Source: Luteipulveratus mongoliensis (GTDB taxonomy: Bacteria > Actinomycetota > Actinomycetes > Actinomycetales > Dermatophilaceae). Taken from it: a stretch of 64,000 nucleotides of DNA. The stretch covers positions 1,302,001 to 1,366,000 of the forward strand of contig NZ_CP011112.1 in NCBI RefSeq assembly GCF_001190945.1. Direction: 5' to 3'. The notes under the pieces were generated by a model. It worked only from the letters and a program-made list of their open reading frames with translations, was not told the origin of the DNA and searched no databases. Position 1 is the first letter of the stretch. Each line of letters starts with the position of its first letter. Of the stretch, positions 32,318-40,556 are shown in pieces. Made by a program: the position numbers and the translations under genes.

Positions 32318-33379
32318 TCAGATCCAGCCGCGCTTGCAGGCCTGGACGCCGGCCTGAAAGCGGGTCTCTGCGTTGAGGAGATCGAGCATCCGGCGTACCC
32401 GACGCTCGACGGTGCGCTGCGAGATCCCCAGCTGGCGCGCGATCGTGGCGTCGGCGGCGCCGCTCGTCAGCAGGGTCAGGATGTCGAGGTCCTTGGTGTC
32501 CAGCGCGGCTGTCGGTTGCTGAGCGAGGTCGGCGCTGCCACGCCACGGCACACCCATCTGCCAGGTGGAGTCGATCACTCGCTTGATCGATGCGCTCACG
32601 CCCGGGTGGGTGATGCGCAGGCCGGCGGTGCTGCCGTCGGGGTTGTCGATGTCGACCACGGTGACGCCCTCGTCGGAGACGGTCGCGGTGAACGGCACCC
32701 GGCTGTAGAACCGGATCTGGTCGCCGACGCGGCTGCGTGCCTCCACGGCCGCGTGCAAGTTGGGGTGCTCGAGCAGGGACGAGTCGAAGGTCGTCCGCAC
32801 CTGGAGCTGGTGCCCCTCGGCGTTCAACGTCGGCTCCTCGGGAGAGTTCAACGAGTCATCCAGCAGCTGCAGGACCCGCGGCGAACCCCGACGCATCGAC
32901 ACGAAGCTCTCGCGCGCGCCGGCCAGGAGCTCGTTCGTCGCCTTCTGGATCCCGTCGATCGAGCGCAGCAGGTGCACCCCGAACGGCATCTCGTCCTCGG
33001 CTTGCGCAGCGGAGATGGTCTCGTGCAGGCGAGTCAGGCCGGTCATCGAAGAGCGCACGGTCCGCGCGCGCTCCTCGAGGCGGGTGGCGTACGACGCGAG
33101 AGCACGCTCCGGCGGGAGCACGGCCCAGCGTCCGGGCTCGATGTACCGGACCAGCCGCCCCGCCTCCAGCGCACGTAGCGCGAGAGAGACCTCCTCGGGA
33201 TCCTCGCCCTGCGAGATCAGCTCGACCTCGGTCATGGTCGGGCTCTGCAGGAGCATGAGGTAGAGGTTGGCGGTCAGGTCGCTGCCCAGCAGGTCACCGA
33301 GGCCACGCCGCTGCTGGCGCGTTGGCGGGGTGCGCTCTGCGGTGTCGCTCGCGTTTCCGGTCGGGGGCTCGTCGGCCAT
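32318..33379 (-). CDS. TrmB/LuxR-hybrid helix-turn-helix regulator
   Basis: 353 residues from ATG 33379, with GAGAGG upstream. N-terminal TrmB-like region (about 30-85: LGSDLTANLYLMLLQSPTMTEVELISQGEDPEEVSLALRALEAGRLVRYI), a coiled segment, a ligand domain ending in DSTWQMGVPW, and a C-terminal LuxR-type HTH (about 290-345: DLDILTLLTSGAADATIARQLGISQRTVERRVRRMLDLL). Same domain order as the protein at 12367-13329. It sits upstream of the GH95 gene and may sense a glycan-derived signal. The A/T-rich stretch 32277-32310 between them is a probable promoter. Confidence 0.8.
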   Translation of the reverse strand: MADEPPTGNASDTAERTPPTRQQRRGLGDLLGSDLTANLYLMLLQSPTMTEVELISQGEDPEEVSLALRALEAGRLVRYIEPGRWAVLPPERALASYATRLEERARTVRSSMTGLTRLHETISAAQAEDEMPFGVHLLRSIDGIQKATNELLAGARESFVSMRRGSPRVLQLLDDSLNSPEEPTLNAEGHQLQVRTTFDSSLLEHPNLHAAVEARSRVGDQIRFYSRVPFTATVSDEGVTVVDIDNPDGSTAGLRITHPGVSASIKRVIDSTWQMGVPWRGSADLAQQPTAALDTKDLDILTLLTSGAADATIARQLGISQRTVERRVRRMLDLLNAETRFQAGVQACKRGWI

Positions 33380-33774
33380 GTGGTCGCCTCTCGGAGGTGG
33401 CGGATTCCCGACATTGACTGTAGTCCGACATCCTCAGATGGCCCATGGGTGACAAGTCGTGCAATATTTGATCTTGCCGGTCTCCGGACCGGGCGAGCAA
33501 TCTGGACGTGTCGCCGACCCCCGTGGCTGACCCCTTTGCTCGTAACACGGGCTCTCCCGGGAGACCTCCCCCCTGACTTCCGGGGGAGCCCGTGTCATTC
33601 ATGTTGCTTCTTGTCGCAGCGCCTCTTTCTTCGGGCTTCGCAGGCTCTGCCCGAAGACATGGCCTGAGCCTTTGGCTGCGACTCCTCCTCCGTTCGGCGT
33701 CGCAGGCTCCGCCGAGCCGGCATCGTCGGCGCAGCATGTGCGACGGCGCGCATGTGCCCTCTACGCTCTTGGGC
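33380..33774 (+). other. 395-nt structured gap upstream of purD
   Basis: No gene is supportable here. It holds a strong hairpin (33545-33595), two similar smaller hairpins (33629-33656 and 33693-33716) enclosed in part by an outer 8-bp pairing (33613-33620 with 33675-33682), and a TTGACT at 33414-33419 on the plus strand without a clear -10. It contains the divergent promoters of the regulator and purD and perhaps a purD leader RNA. Confidence 0.5.
33545..33595 (+). terminator. 18-bp hairpin upstream of purD (terminator or attenuator)
   Basis: ACACGGGCTCTCCCGGGA (33545-33562) pairs with 33578-33595 using two G-U wobbles; 15-nt C-rich loop. No gene ends before it on the plus strand, so if transcribed it lies in the purD leader about 180 nt before the start codon. 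Confidence 0.55.
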
Positions 33775-35043
33775 GTGAAGATCCTTGTCATCGGCACTGG
33801 TGCTCGTGAGCACGCCCTCGTCCGCGGCCTGGCCCAGGACCCTGACGTCGAGGTGGTGATCGCCGCACCGGGCAACCCCGGCATGGCACTGGTCGCCGAC
33901 TGCCGTCCTCTCCCGATGGGAGTGCTCGACGGGGCCGGCATCGCCGACCTCGCCGAGGAGCTCGGCGCGGACCTCGTCGTGGTCGGCCCCGAGGCGCCGC
34001 TGGTCGCCGGTGTCGCCGACATCGTCCGGGAGCGTGGCATCGCCTGCTTCGGTCCGTCGGGAGAAGCGGCCCAGCTCGAGGGCTCGAAGGCGTTCGCCAA
34101 GGAAGTCATGGCCGCGGCCGATGTGCCGACCGCCCGCGCGTACGTCTGCGACACCCCCGACCAGGTGCTCAACGCGCTCGACGCAACCGGTGCGCCGTAC
34201 GTCGTGAAGGACGACGGACTGGCTGCCGGCAAGGGCGTCGTGGTGACCGACGACCACGAGGCCGCGGTCGCTCACGCGCAGTCGATCCTGGACGCCGGCT
34301 CGTCCCTCGTGATCGAGGAATACCTCGATGGCCCCGAGGTCTCGCTCTTCTGCATCTCGGACGGTACGACGGTGCGGGCGCTCGAGCCCGCGCAGGACTT
34401 CAAGCGGGTCGGCGACAACGACGAAGGGCCGAATACCGGTGGTATGGGCGCGTATTCGCCGCTCAACTGGGCGCCCGATGGCTTGGTCGAGGACGTCGTA
34501 CGCCGGGTTGCGCAGCCGACCATCGATGAGATGCGTCGGCGTGGGACACCGTTCGCAGGTGTGCTCTACGTCGGGCTCGCGCTGACGCCGCGTGGCCCGC
34601 GAGTGGTCGAGTTCAACGCGCGGTTCGGTGACCCGGAGACGCAGGTCGTGCTGGCTCGCTTGAAGTCGCCGCTGGGCGCGCTGCTCGATGCGGCCGCACG
34701 CGGTCAGCTCGCCGACCACCCTGAGCTGACCTGGAGCCGTGATGCGGCCGTCACCGTCGTTGTCGCATCCGACGGCTACCCGACAGCACCGCGCACCGGC
34801 GACGCGATCGCGGGCTTGGACGACCTCGTCGACGCCTATGTCCTGCACGCCGGCACTGCGCAGGATGCGGACGGCGCCCTGGTGTCGGCCGGCGGCCGAG
34901 TGTTGTCCGTCGTCGCGGTGGGGCAGGACCTCGCGCAGGCGCGGCAGCGGGCGTACGCCGCGGTCGAGCAGGTCGAGCTCGCCGGCTCCCACCACCGCAC
35001 CGACATCGCCCTCAAAGCCGAGCGCGGCGAGATCACCGTCTGA
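33775..35043 (+). CDS. purD: Phosphoribosylamine-glycine ligase (GAR synthetase)
   Basis: 422 residues from GTG 33775. It joins phosphoribosylamine and glycine using ATP in step 2 of purine synthesis. ATP-grasp enzyme: N-terminal ILVIGTGAREHALVRGL, central KDDGLAAGKGVVVT, SLVIEEYLDGPEVSLF, GDNDEGPNTGGMGAYSP and the metal-binding FNARFGDPETQVVL, then the C-terminal beta domain with RTGDAIAGLDD. Length is normal. No other pur gene is adjacent. The in-frame extension upstream of GTG runs into hairpins and is not coding. Confidence 0.96.
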   Translation: MKILVIGTGAREHALVRGLAQDPDVEVVIAAPGNPGMALVADCRPLPMGVLDGAGIADLAEELGADLVVVGPEAPLVAGVADIVRERGIACFGPSGEAAQLEGSKAFAKEVMAAADVPTARAYVCDTPDQVLNALDATGAPYVVKDDGLAAGKGVVVTDDHEAAVAHAQSILDAGSSLVIEEYLDGPEVSLFCISDGTTVRALEPAQDFKRVGDNDEGPNTGGMGAYSPLNWAPDGLVEDVVRRVAQPTIDEMRRRGTPFAGVLYVGLALTPRGPRVVEFNARFGDPETQVVLARLKSPLGALLDAAARGQLADHPELTWSRDAAVTVVVASDGYPTAPRTGDAIAGLDDLVDAYVLHAGTAQDADGALVSAGGRVLSVVAVGQDLAQARQRAYAAVEQVELAGSHHRTDIALKAERGEITV

Positions 35044-35087
35044 CCCCACCACGCTCGCTCGCCAGTCGACCCGCTCCCACCCTTCTT

Positions 35088-35151
35088 GGCCGACAATGCA
35101 AGCCGTGTCGCTACCCAGTTCCGGGAAGCGACGCGGCTTGCACTATCGGCC
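35088..35151. repeat. Hairpin family A copy 2 (imperfect)
   Basis: Left arm 35088-35116 and right arm 35123-35151 differ from copy 1 by a few substitutions (GACAATGCAAGCCGTG; GGGAAGCG; CACTATC), leaving three mismatches and one G-U in the 29-bp stem. It lies between convergent purD and the MFS gene, where a bidirectional terminator is expected. Confidence 0.85.
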
Positions 35152-35190
35152 CGGCGCGGTGGGCGGCTAATCGACCGGCGGGATGTTCGG

Positions 35191-36639
35191 CTAGTCGACT
35201 GGCGCGGGCGGGCGTACGCCGGCTTGTGGGGCGAAGCGGAAGCCGAGGGCTCCCATCAGCACGGCGACGCCGATGATGGCGGTGAAGACCCAGCCGGCCA
35301 GGTCGTCGGCCTGGGTGGCGATCAGTGCGCCACCGACTGCTGCACCGACCGCGCCGGCGAGCGAGGCGGCCATGTTCGAGGCCGCGCTGTTGGCGCCCTC
35401 GTCGCCGTGTTTCGACAGCGCGAGCATCTGCGTGGAGAGTGTCGGCGATACGACACCCATGCCGAGGCCAGACAGTGCCCACAGGGCCAGGCCGGGCACC
35501 AGCGGCAGCACATCGATCGCGATGAGTGCCGGCCCGATGAGCCCTGTGGTGATCGCCCCGAACCCGATGCGCAGCCGCAACGTCGGCGCCAACCGGGCCT
35601 GCACGACATCGAGACTGTGCACGAACGAGCCGGTCGCCCAGAACACGCCGGTGAGCGTCAGCGTGATGCCGGCCAGGGCCGGGCTCAGCCCGCGCGTGGT
35701 CGTCAGCATCAGCGGGAGGAACGATCCGGCCGTGCCGAACGCGGCCGCCGCCAGCCCGCGCGACGCGGTGACGGCTGGGATGCCGGTGGAGCCGGTCAGC
35801 GTGCCTGAGGGGAGCACCCGGCGTACGAGCAGCACGAGACTGGTGAGCGCCGCGAGCATGGCCGCGAGGGCGACGACCGCCCACGTGGTGCCCGCAGCCG
35901 ACCCGGTCGCCGTGAGGACGGCAAGGAGCGCAGCCGCCCCTGCCGCGCTGCGGGCCACCGTGCGCTGACGGTCGGACCACGTGCCGAGAGGCTCCACCGG
36001 CGTACGACGCATGGACGGCACCAGCAGTGCGAACGAGGGCACGAGGAGGATCACCGCCAGGAGGAAGACGGCTCGCCAGCCGACATGGTCGGCGATCAGC
36101 CCGGCGATGGACGGGCCGAGCAGTGACGGCAGTACCCAGGCCGCCGCGAACGTGGCAAACACCTTGGCGCGCAACGACTCCGGCAGGGCGCGTGCAATCA
36201 GCACCGTGAGTCCGATGTCGAGGAACGCCTCCGCGAACCCGGACAGCAGCCGGCCGAGGACGAACACGACCATCGTCGGCGCGAGGCTTGCCAGCAGCTG
36301 GCCGACCGCGAACGTTGCCGCACCGATCCGCAGCACTCTGGTCGGTCCGCCACGGTCACTGAGCGCGCCCGCGATGGCGGTGGCGACGACGTACGTGATC
36401 ATGGGCGCGGCGCTCGCGGCTCCGAACAGCGCCAACCCGTCGAGCTCATGGGCGACGACGGGGAGCACCGTGCCCGTGGCGCGGTTCTCGAAGGCGCCGA
36501 GCGTGACGAGGGAGACCGCGCCAACTGCGAACGGCAGGTACGCCGCGGACAGCAGGCGGGCGGGTGCGGCGGGCGAGCCGGGTGAGCCGGGCACGTCAGG
36601 GCCGGCGGAAGAGGTCTCGGTCGTGGTCACCTGCGCCAC
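35191..36639 (-). CDS. Major facilitator superfamily transporter
   Basis: 482 residues from GTG 36639 (GAGGA about 8 nt upstream). About 14 membrane helices; MFS motif A-like loop ALSDRGGPTRVLRIG after helix 2, motif C region VLPSLLGPSIAGLIADHVGWRAVFLLA. It resembles the DHA2-like efflux group. It lies 38 nt downstream of the GH4 gene on the same strand and is probably co-transcribed; whether it moves a glycoside or exports a toxic compound is unknown. Confidence 0.85.
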   Translation of the reverse strand: MAQVTTTETSSAGPDVPGSPGSPAAPARLLSAAYLPFAVGAVSLVTLGAFENRATGTVLPVVAHELDGLALFGAASAAPMITYVVATAIAGALSDRGGPTRVLRIGAATFAVGQLLASLAPTMVVFVLGRLLSGFAEAFLDIGLTVLIARALPESLRAKVFATFAAAWVLPSLLGPSIAGLIADHVGWRAVFLLAVILLVPSFALLVPSMRRTPVEPLGTWSDRQRTVARSAAGAAALLAVLTATGSAAGTTWAVVALAAMLAALTSLVLLVRRVLPSGTLTGSTGIPAVTASRGLAAAAFGTAGSFLPLMLTTTRGLSPALAGITLTLTGVFWATGSFVHSLDVVQARLAPTLRLRIGFGAITTGLIGPALIAIDVLPLVPGLALWALSGLGMGVVSPTLSTQMLALSKHGDEGANSAASNMAASLAGAVGAAVGGALIATQADDLAGWVFTAIIGVAVLMGALGFRFAPQAGVRPPAPVD

Positions 36640-36677
36640 TCTGGATCCTCAACCCGACTTGAGGTCAAGAGGTGGGG

Positions 36678-38006
36678 TTAGGTGAAGACGGAGTCCAGGG
36701 AGGGGATGCGGTCGCGGTAGCCGTCCAGCAGCTGCCGCGCGACGGTGACGGAGTCGACCAACGGGTGCAGCGCGAACGCCTGGCGCGCCAGCCGCTCCGA
36801 GCCCTCGCGGGCGGCTCGAATCGTGAGCTGTTCCACGGCTTTCACCTGCTGCACCAGCCCCGCCTGATGACCGATCAGGGGCGGGATGTCGACCGGGCGC
36901 GGGCCCTTGTCATCGACCGTGCACGGGACCTCGATCACGGCGTCCGGTGGCAGGTCGGGCAACGTGTGACCGTTGCGAACGTTGAGGATCAGGCGAGTCT
37001 CCTCGCCGCGAGCGATGGCCGACATGATCGCCAGCGCGACGCCCTCGTAACCACCCTCCATCAGGTCCGCGTCGTCGCGCTGCTCGCCCTCCTCGCGGCT
37101 CTCCTTCATGTACGACGCATCGCGCTCGCTGCGGACGAACCGCCACTGCCGCAGCGCGTTCTTGGGGTTGTTGTAGACCCGGTTGTAGAAGCGCGTCTGC
37201 TGGTAAAGGAGGTACTCGCCGCGCGTCTCGGGGCCGCCCTTGATCGAGGCGATCGCATCGCGCGTGAAGTAGTAGTAGTAGAGGTACTCGTTCGGGATCA
37301 TGCCGAGGTCCTGCAGCCACTCGACGCCGAACAGCCGCCCTTCCTCGATCGAGCCGAGTCGCGCGGTGTCGGCCAGCAGCGCGGGCAGCACGTCGGTACG
37401 CCCGAGAGGCAGGGTGCGTAGCCAGCCCAGGTGGTTGAGTCCGACGTAATCGATCGCGTCGGCCTTGATGTTGAGCGCCCGCGCCGCCCGCTTGCCCAGG
37501 CCGATAGGCGAGTCGCAGATGCCGACGACCCGGTCGCCGAGGACGGACTGCATCGCCTCGGTGATCATCCCGGCCGGGTTGGTGAAGTTGATGACCCATG
37601 CATCAGGCGCGTTCTCCGCCACGCACTGCGCGACCTCCAGTGCGACCGGGACGGTGCGCAGGCCGTACGCCAGTCCGCCCGGTCCGGTGGTCTCCTGGCC
37701 GAGCAGGCCGAGGTCGAGAGCAACGCGTTCGTCGGCGGTGCGGCCCTCAAGACCGCCGACCCGGATCGCCGAGAACACGAAGTCGGCACCCTCGACGGCA
37801 TCGGAGAGCGTGGTGGTGGTGCGGACGGTCGGCCCGCCCGACTTCGTACGCATCTGGGACAGCACGAGATCCATCACGAGGAGGCGGACCACGTCGACGT
37901 CGTACAGCACGACCTCGGTGATGCGGTCCTCATGGGTGTCCTGCTGGAGGGCGCCGTAGACCAAGGGGGTGCGGAAGCCGCCACCACCGAGCATGGCCAG
38001 CTTCAC
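36678..38006 (-). CDS. Glycoside hydrolase family 4 (6-phospho-beta-glucosidase-like)
   Basis: 442 residues from GTG 38006, chosen because AGGAGG lies 9 nt upstream; GTG 38012 is an alternative. GH4 enzymes use NAD+ and a divalent metal to cleave 6-phospho-glycosides by oxidation-elimination. Motifs: NAD loop KLAMLGGGGFRTPL, VFSAIRVGGLEGRTADERVALDLGLLGQETTGPGG, AWVINFTNPAG, metal-site VGICDSPIG (Cys) and VGLNHLGW (His). No PTS gene is in this window to supply a phospho-sugar, so an unphosphorylated or kinase-made substrate is possible. Divergent from the PfkB kinase gene. Confidence 0.88.
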   Translation of the reverse strand: MKLAMLGGGGFRTPLVYGALQQDTHEDRITEVVLYDVDVVRLLVMDLVLSQMRTKSGGPTVRTTTTLSDAVEGADFVFSAIRVGGLEGRTADERVALDLGLLGQETTGPGGLAYGLRTVPVALEVAQCVAENAPDAWVINFTNPAGMITEAMQSVLGDRVVGICDSPIGLGKRAARALNIKADAIDYVGLNHLGWLRTLPLGRTDVLPALLADTARLGSIEEGRLFGVEWLQDLGMIPNEYLYYYYFTRDAIASIKGGPETRGEYLLYQQTRFYNRVYNNPKNALRQWRFVRSERDASYMKESREEGEQRDDADLMEGGYEGVALAIMSAIARGEETRLILNVRNGHTLPDLPPDAVIEVPCTVDDKGPRPVDIPPLIGHQAGLVQQVKAVEQLTIRAAREGSERLARQAFALHPLVDSVTVARQLLDGYRDRIPSLDSVFT

Positions 38007-38041
38007 CGTCACCCACCTCCTGCGGATCGGGTCTTCAGGCG

Positions 38042-38082
38042 GTCCGGGTGGGGGACCCGGACAAAACGCCCTTTGCCTGGGC
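38042..38082. other. Structured divergent region between GH4 and PfkB genes
   Basis: Two hairpins: GTCCGGGT (38042-38049) with ACCCGGAC (38055-38062), and GCCC (38068-38071) with GGGC (38079-38082). Depending on which strand is transcribed they lie in the leader of GH4 or PfkB, or the first is a regulator palindrome. No full match to a riboswitch I know. Confidence 0.45.
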
Positions 38083-38136
38083 AGTCTCTCAGGTGAGGAT
38101 GGAGGCCGAGTGCCGAGTTCGGAGTACTCCCGCAAT

Positions 38137-39264
38137 ATGAGCGAAAGGGCGAGGACGGTGTCGGAGACGGGGTACGACCCGCTGGCGAGGATCCGAGGCG
38201 AGGGCGGTCCGGATTTCGATGTCGCGCTGTGGGGGACGGTCTTCCTCGACATCGTGCTGACCGGCCTGGACGGCAAGCCCGCAGGTGGCACCGAGGTCTT
38301 CGCCACAGGCATGGGCTCGTGCCCGGGCGGCATCGCCAACCTCGCGGTGGCGGCCAGCCGGCTCGGTCTGCGTACGTCCCTGGCCGCGGCGTTCGCGGAG
38401 GACAGCTATGGCGAGTTCTGCTGGGAGACGCTGGCCGATCAGGAGCACATCGATCTGCAGAGCTCGCGGCGCTACTGCCGCTGGCACTCCCCGGTGACCG
38501 TGTCGTACGCCATCGACGACGACCGCTGCATGGTCACCCACGCGCACCGACCGCCGGATTACCACGACAACCCGGTCACCGCGCCGCCTGCAGCGAGGGC
38601 GGTCATCGCCGACCTCGGGAGTGATGACCTGCGTGAGCCGGCGGGTGTCGCGTGGCTCGAGCAGGCCCACGCCAGCGGCTCGCTGATCTTTGCCGACGCG
38701 GGCTGGGACTCCAGCGGTGCGTGGTCCCAGGAGATGCTCGACCGCCTTGATCACTGCTATGCGTTTACGCCCAATTCCGTTGAGGCCATGGCCTATACGC
38801 GTACTGCGACTCCGCAGGACGCGCTCTACTCGCTCGCCGATCGGGTCCCGCTCGCGGTCGTGACGAATGGCGCGCACGGTGCGCTGGCGATCGACAGCGC
38901 CACCGGCGAGGAGGTCAACGTGCCTGCCCTTCGCGTGCCGGCGATGGATGCGACCGGTGCCGGTGACGTCTTCGGTGCAGCTCTCGTGGTCGGCACCCTC
39001 GCGCAGTGGTCGCTGACCGAGCGGGTGGCGTTCGCGACGTTGTGCTCATCGCTCGCGGTGCAGCAGTTCGGCGGCTCGCTGGCTGCACCCGGCTGGGGAG
39101 ACATCGCCCAGTGGTGGCACGAGGTACGCGACAGCGGGGGCACCACGTCGTACGACCTGGCCGTGCGGCGACGCTACGGGTTCCTGGAGGACATCGTGCC
39201 GACCGTGCCGCAGGGTGCGGTGCACCGCGCGCAGGCGACGATCGCCCGGCGCTCCGACGTCTGA
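38137..39264 (+). CDS. PfkB family carbohydrate kinase
   Basis: 375 residues from ATG 38137; GTG 38158 is an alternative start. Ribokinase/PfkB fold: FDVALWGTVFLDIVLTGL, GSCPGGIANLAVAASRLGLRTSLAAAFAEDSYGEFCWETL (signature 1) and VPAMDATGAGDVFGAALVVGTL (signature 2, with catalytic Asp in GAGD). It phosphorylates a sugar or related alcohol. Being divergent from the GH4 phospho-glycosidase suggests the kinase could make or use a phosphorylated sugar in the same pathway (inference). It ends just before a family B hairpin. Confidence 0.88.
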   Translation: MSERARTVSETGYDPLARIRGEGGPDFDVALWGTVFLDIVLTGLDGKPAGGTEVFATGMGSCPGGIANLAVAASRLGLRTSLAAAFAEDSYGEFCWETLADQEHIDLQSSRRYCRWHSPVTVSYAIDDDRCMVTHAHRPPDYHDNPVTAPPAARAVIADLGSDDLREPAGVAWLEQAHASGSLIFADAGWDSSGAWSQEMLDRLDHCYAFTPNSVEAMAYTRTATPQDALYSLADRVPLAVVTNGAHGALAIDSATGEEVNVPALRVPAMDATGAGDVFGAALVVGTLAQWSLTERVAFATLCSSLAVQQFGGSLAAPGWGDIAQWWHEVRDSGGTTSYDLAVRRRYGFLEDIVPTVPQGAVHRAQATIARRSDV

Positions 39265-39268
39265 CCCT

Positions 39269-39326
39269 CCTCCACAAATTGACTGCGGTAGCACGCATGC
39301 GTGTTGCTCCAGTCAATTTGTGGAGG
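39269..39326. repeat. Hairpin family B copy 1
   Basis: CCTCCACAAATTGACTG (39269-39285) pairs perfectly with 39310-39326; the interior is a second palindrome CACGCATGCGTG (39292-39303). It shares the core AATTGACTG...CGCATGC...CAGTCAATT with the copy at 43524-43581, whose outer arms differ but still pair. Located between the PfkB and histidine-kinase genes; likely terminator. Confidence 0.8.
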
Positions 39327-39387
39327 GTGGCGAAGATCGGTCGTACGAGGGAGTCGCGGCCCGGGTCCCCGATGCCAGACTCCGGAC

Positions 39388-40545
39388 ATGATCGAGCGGC
39401 TGCAGGAGCAAGCGCGGCGGTTGAGCCCTTTGGCCGACCCCGCGCTCGCGCTGATCGTGCTGCTCGTGTCCCTGCAGGCCTTCATCCAGCCGGACGACTG
39501 TGTGGGCTGCGAGCCGTGGCCCTGGTGGGGCTACGCGATCGTGCTGGGGGAGTGTCTGCCCCTGGTCGTACGCCGCCGCTGGCCTTTTCAGGTCGTGTTC
39601 ATCACGGGGATCCTCACCGCGATCTACGGGCTCAGCGACCTGCCGGACCCGCAGATCGAGTACGCCGGCCTCGTCGCGCTGTACTCGTGCGCGGCCCACG
39701 CGTCGCGCAAGCAGTCCAACATCGCTGCCGTGATCGCCGCGGTCGTCATCGTCGGGTCGCTCGCGGCGGATCCGCGCGCCGACACGGAGGACTACACCGT
39801 CACGCTGCTGATCTTCACCACGGCCTGGCTGCTCGGTGACGCGGCGCGGCGACGTCGGGAGATCGCGGCCGTGCTGACCCAGCGCACCGAGCAGCTCGAA
39901 CGCACTCGCAGCGCCGAGTCAGCCGCCGCGGTGTCCGCCGAGCGCAACCGGATCGCCCGCGAGATGCACGACGTCGTCGCCCACCACCTGAGCATGATGG
40001 TCGTCCAGGCGGAGGCGGGCGCCGCGACGGCGCAGCGCGACCCGGCTCGCGCCGAGCAGGTCTTCGACGCGATCGGTGGGGCCGGCAAGCAGGCCCTGCG
40101 CGAGATGCGCCGGCTGCTCGGCGTGCTCAAGCAGGACGGGCCGGCGGAGCTGGCGCCCCAGCCGAGTGCGGCCGAGATCCCGAGCCTGGTGGACGGCGTA
40201 CGGTCTGCGGGCCTTGACGTGGACCTACAGGTGGAGGGAGAGGCGCCGTCGTTGGCTCCCGCGGCTGACCTCGCCGTCTATCGCGTCGTCCAGGAGTCGC
40301 TCACCAACTGCATCCGGCACGCGCACGCGTCGCGAGCCGTGGTCGTCGTCAGGTACGACGCGGGTGCTGTGCGAATCACGGTGTCGGACAACGGGACTGG
40401 CGGCTCGGTATCCCCTGGCGGCGGCGGAGGGCATGGGTTGATCTCGATGCGCGAGCGTGTGGGGCTCGTCGGTGGGACGATCGAGGCCGGCCCCGCGGAG
40501 GGTGGCGGCTGGCAGGTACACGCGGTCGTGCCTACGGATTCTTGA
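39388..40545 (+). CDS. Sensor histidine kinase (HisKA_3/NarL type)
   Basis: 385 residues from ATG 39388. About five N-terminal membrane helices (25-155), a coiled linker (LTQRTEQLERTRSAESAAAVSAERNRIA), dimerisation/phosphotransfer domain with phospho-acceptor H194 in REMHDVVAHHLSMMVVQ, and an ATPase domain with VVQESLTNCIRHAHAS (N box) and SDNGTGG...GHGLISMRERVGLVGG (G boxes). Partner of the response regulator encoded 11 nt downstream; together probably controlling the MMPL exporter. Confidence 0.92.
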   Translation: MIERLQEQARRLSPLADPALALIVLLVSLQAFIQPDDCVGCEPWPWWGYAIVLGECLPLVVRRRWPFQVVFITGILTAIYGLSDLPDPQIEYAGLVALYSCAAHASRKQSNIAAVIAAVVIVGSLAADPRADTEDYTVTLLIFTTAWLLGDAARRRREIAAVLTQRTEQLERTRSAESAAAVSAERNRIAREMHDVVAHHLSMMVVQAEAGAATAQRDPARAEQVFDAIGGAGKQALREMRRLLGVLKQDGPAELAPQPSAAEIPSLVDGVRSAGLDVDLQVEGEAPSLAPAADLAVYRVVQESLTNCIRHAHASRAVVVVRYDAGAVRITVSDNGTGGSVSPGGGGGHGLISMRERVGLVGGTIEAGPAEGGGWQVHAVVPTDS

Positions 40546-40556
40546 GGAGGCGTCGG

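Noticed and set aside
33460-33545. Possible tRNA or small gene in the purD upstream gap
   Set aside because: No cloverleaf, no T-loop consensus and only a 7-codon open frame.
38026-38086. ZTP (pfl) riboswitch upstream of the PfkB gene
   Set aside because: The GCCTGGGCA end and a CGGGTC/GACCCG pairing resemble it, but the conserved GTGACTGGCG and CCGGGGAGC segments are missing and no P2 hairpin forms.
38080-38110. Glycine riboswitch fragment (CTCTCAGG)
   Set aside because: No upstream GAGAG partner and no GCCGAAGG core; chance similarity.
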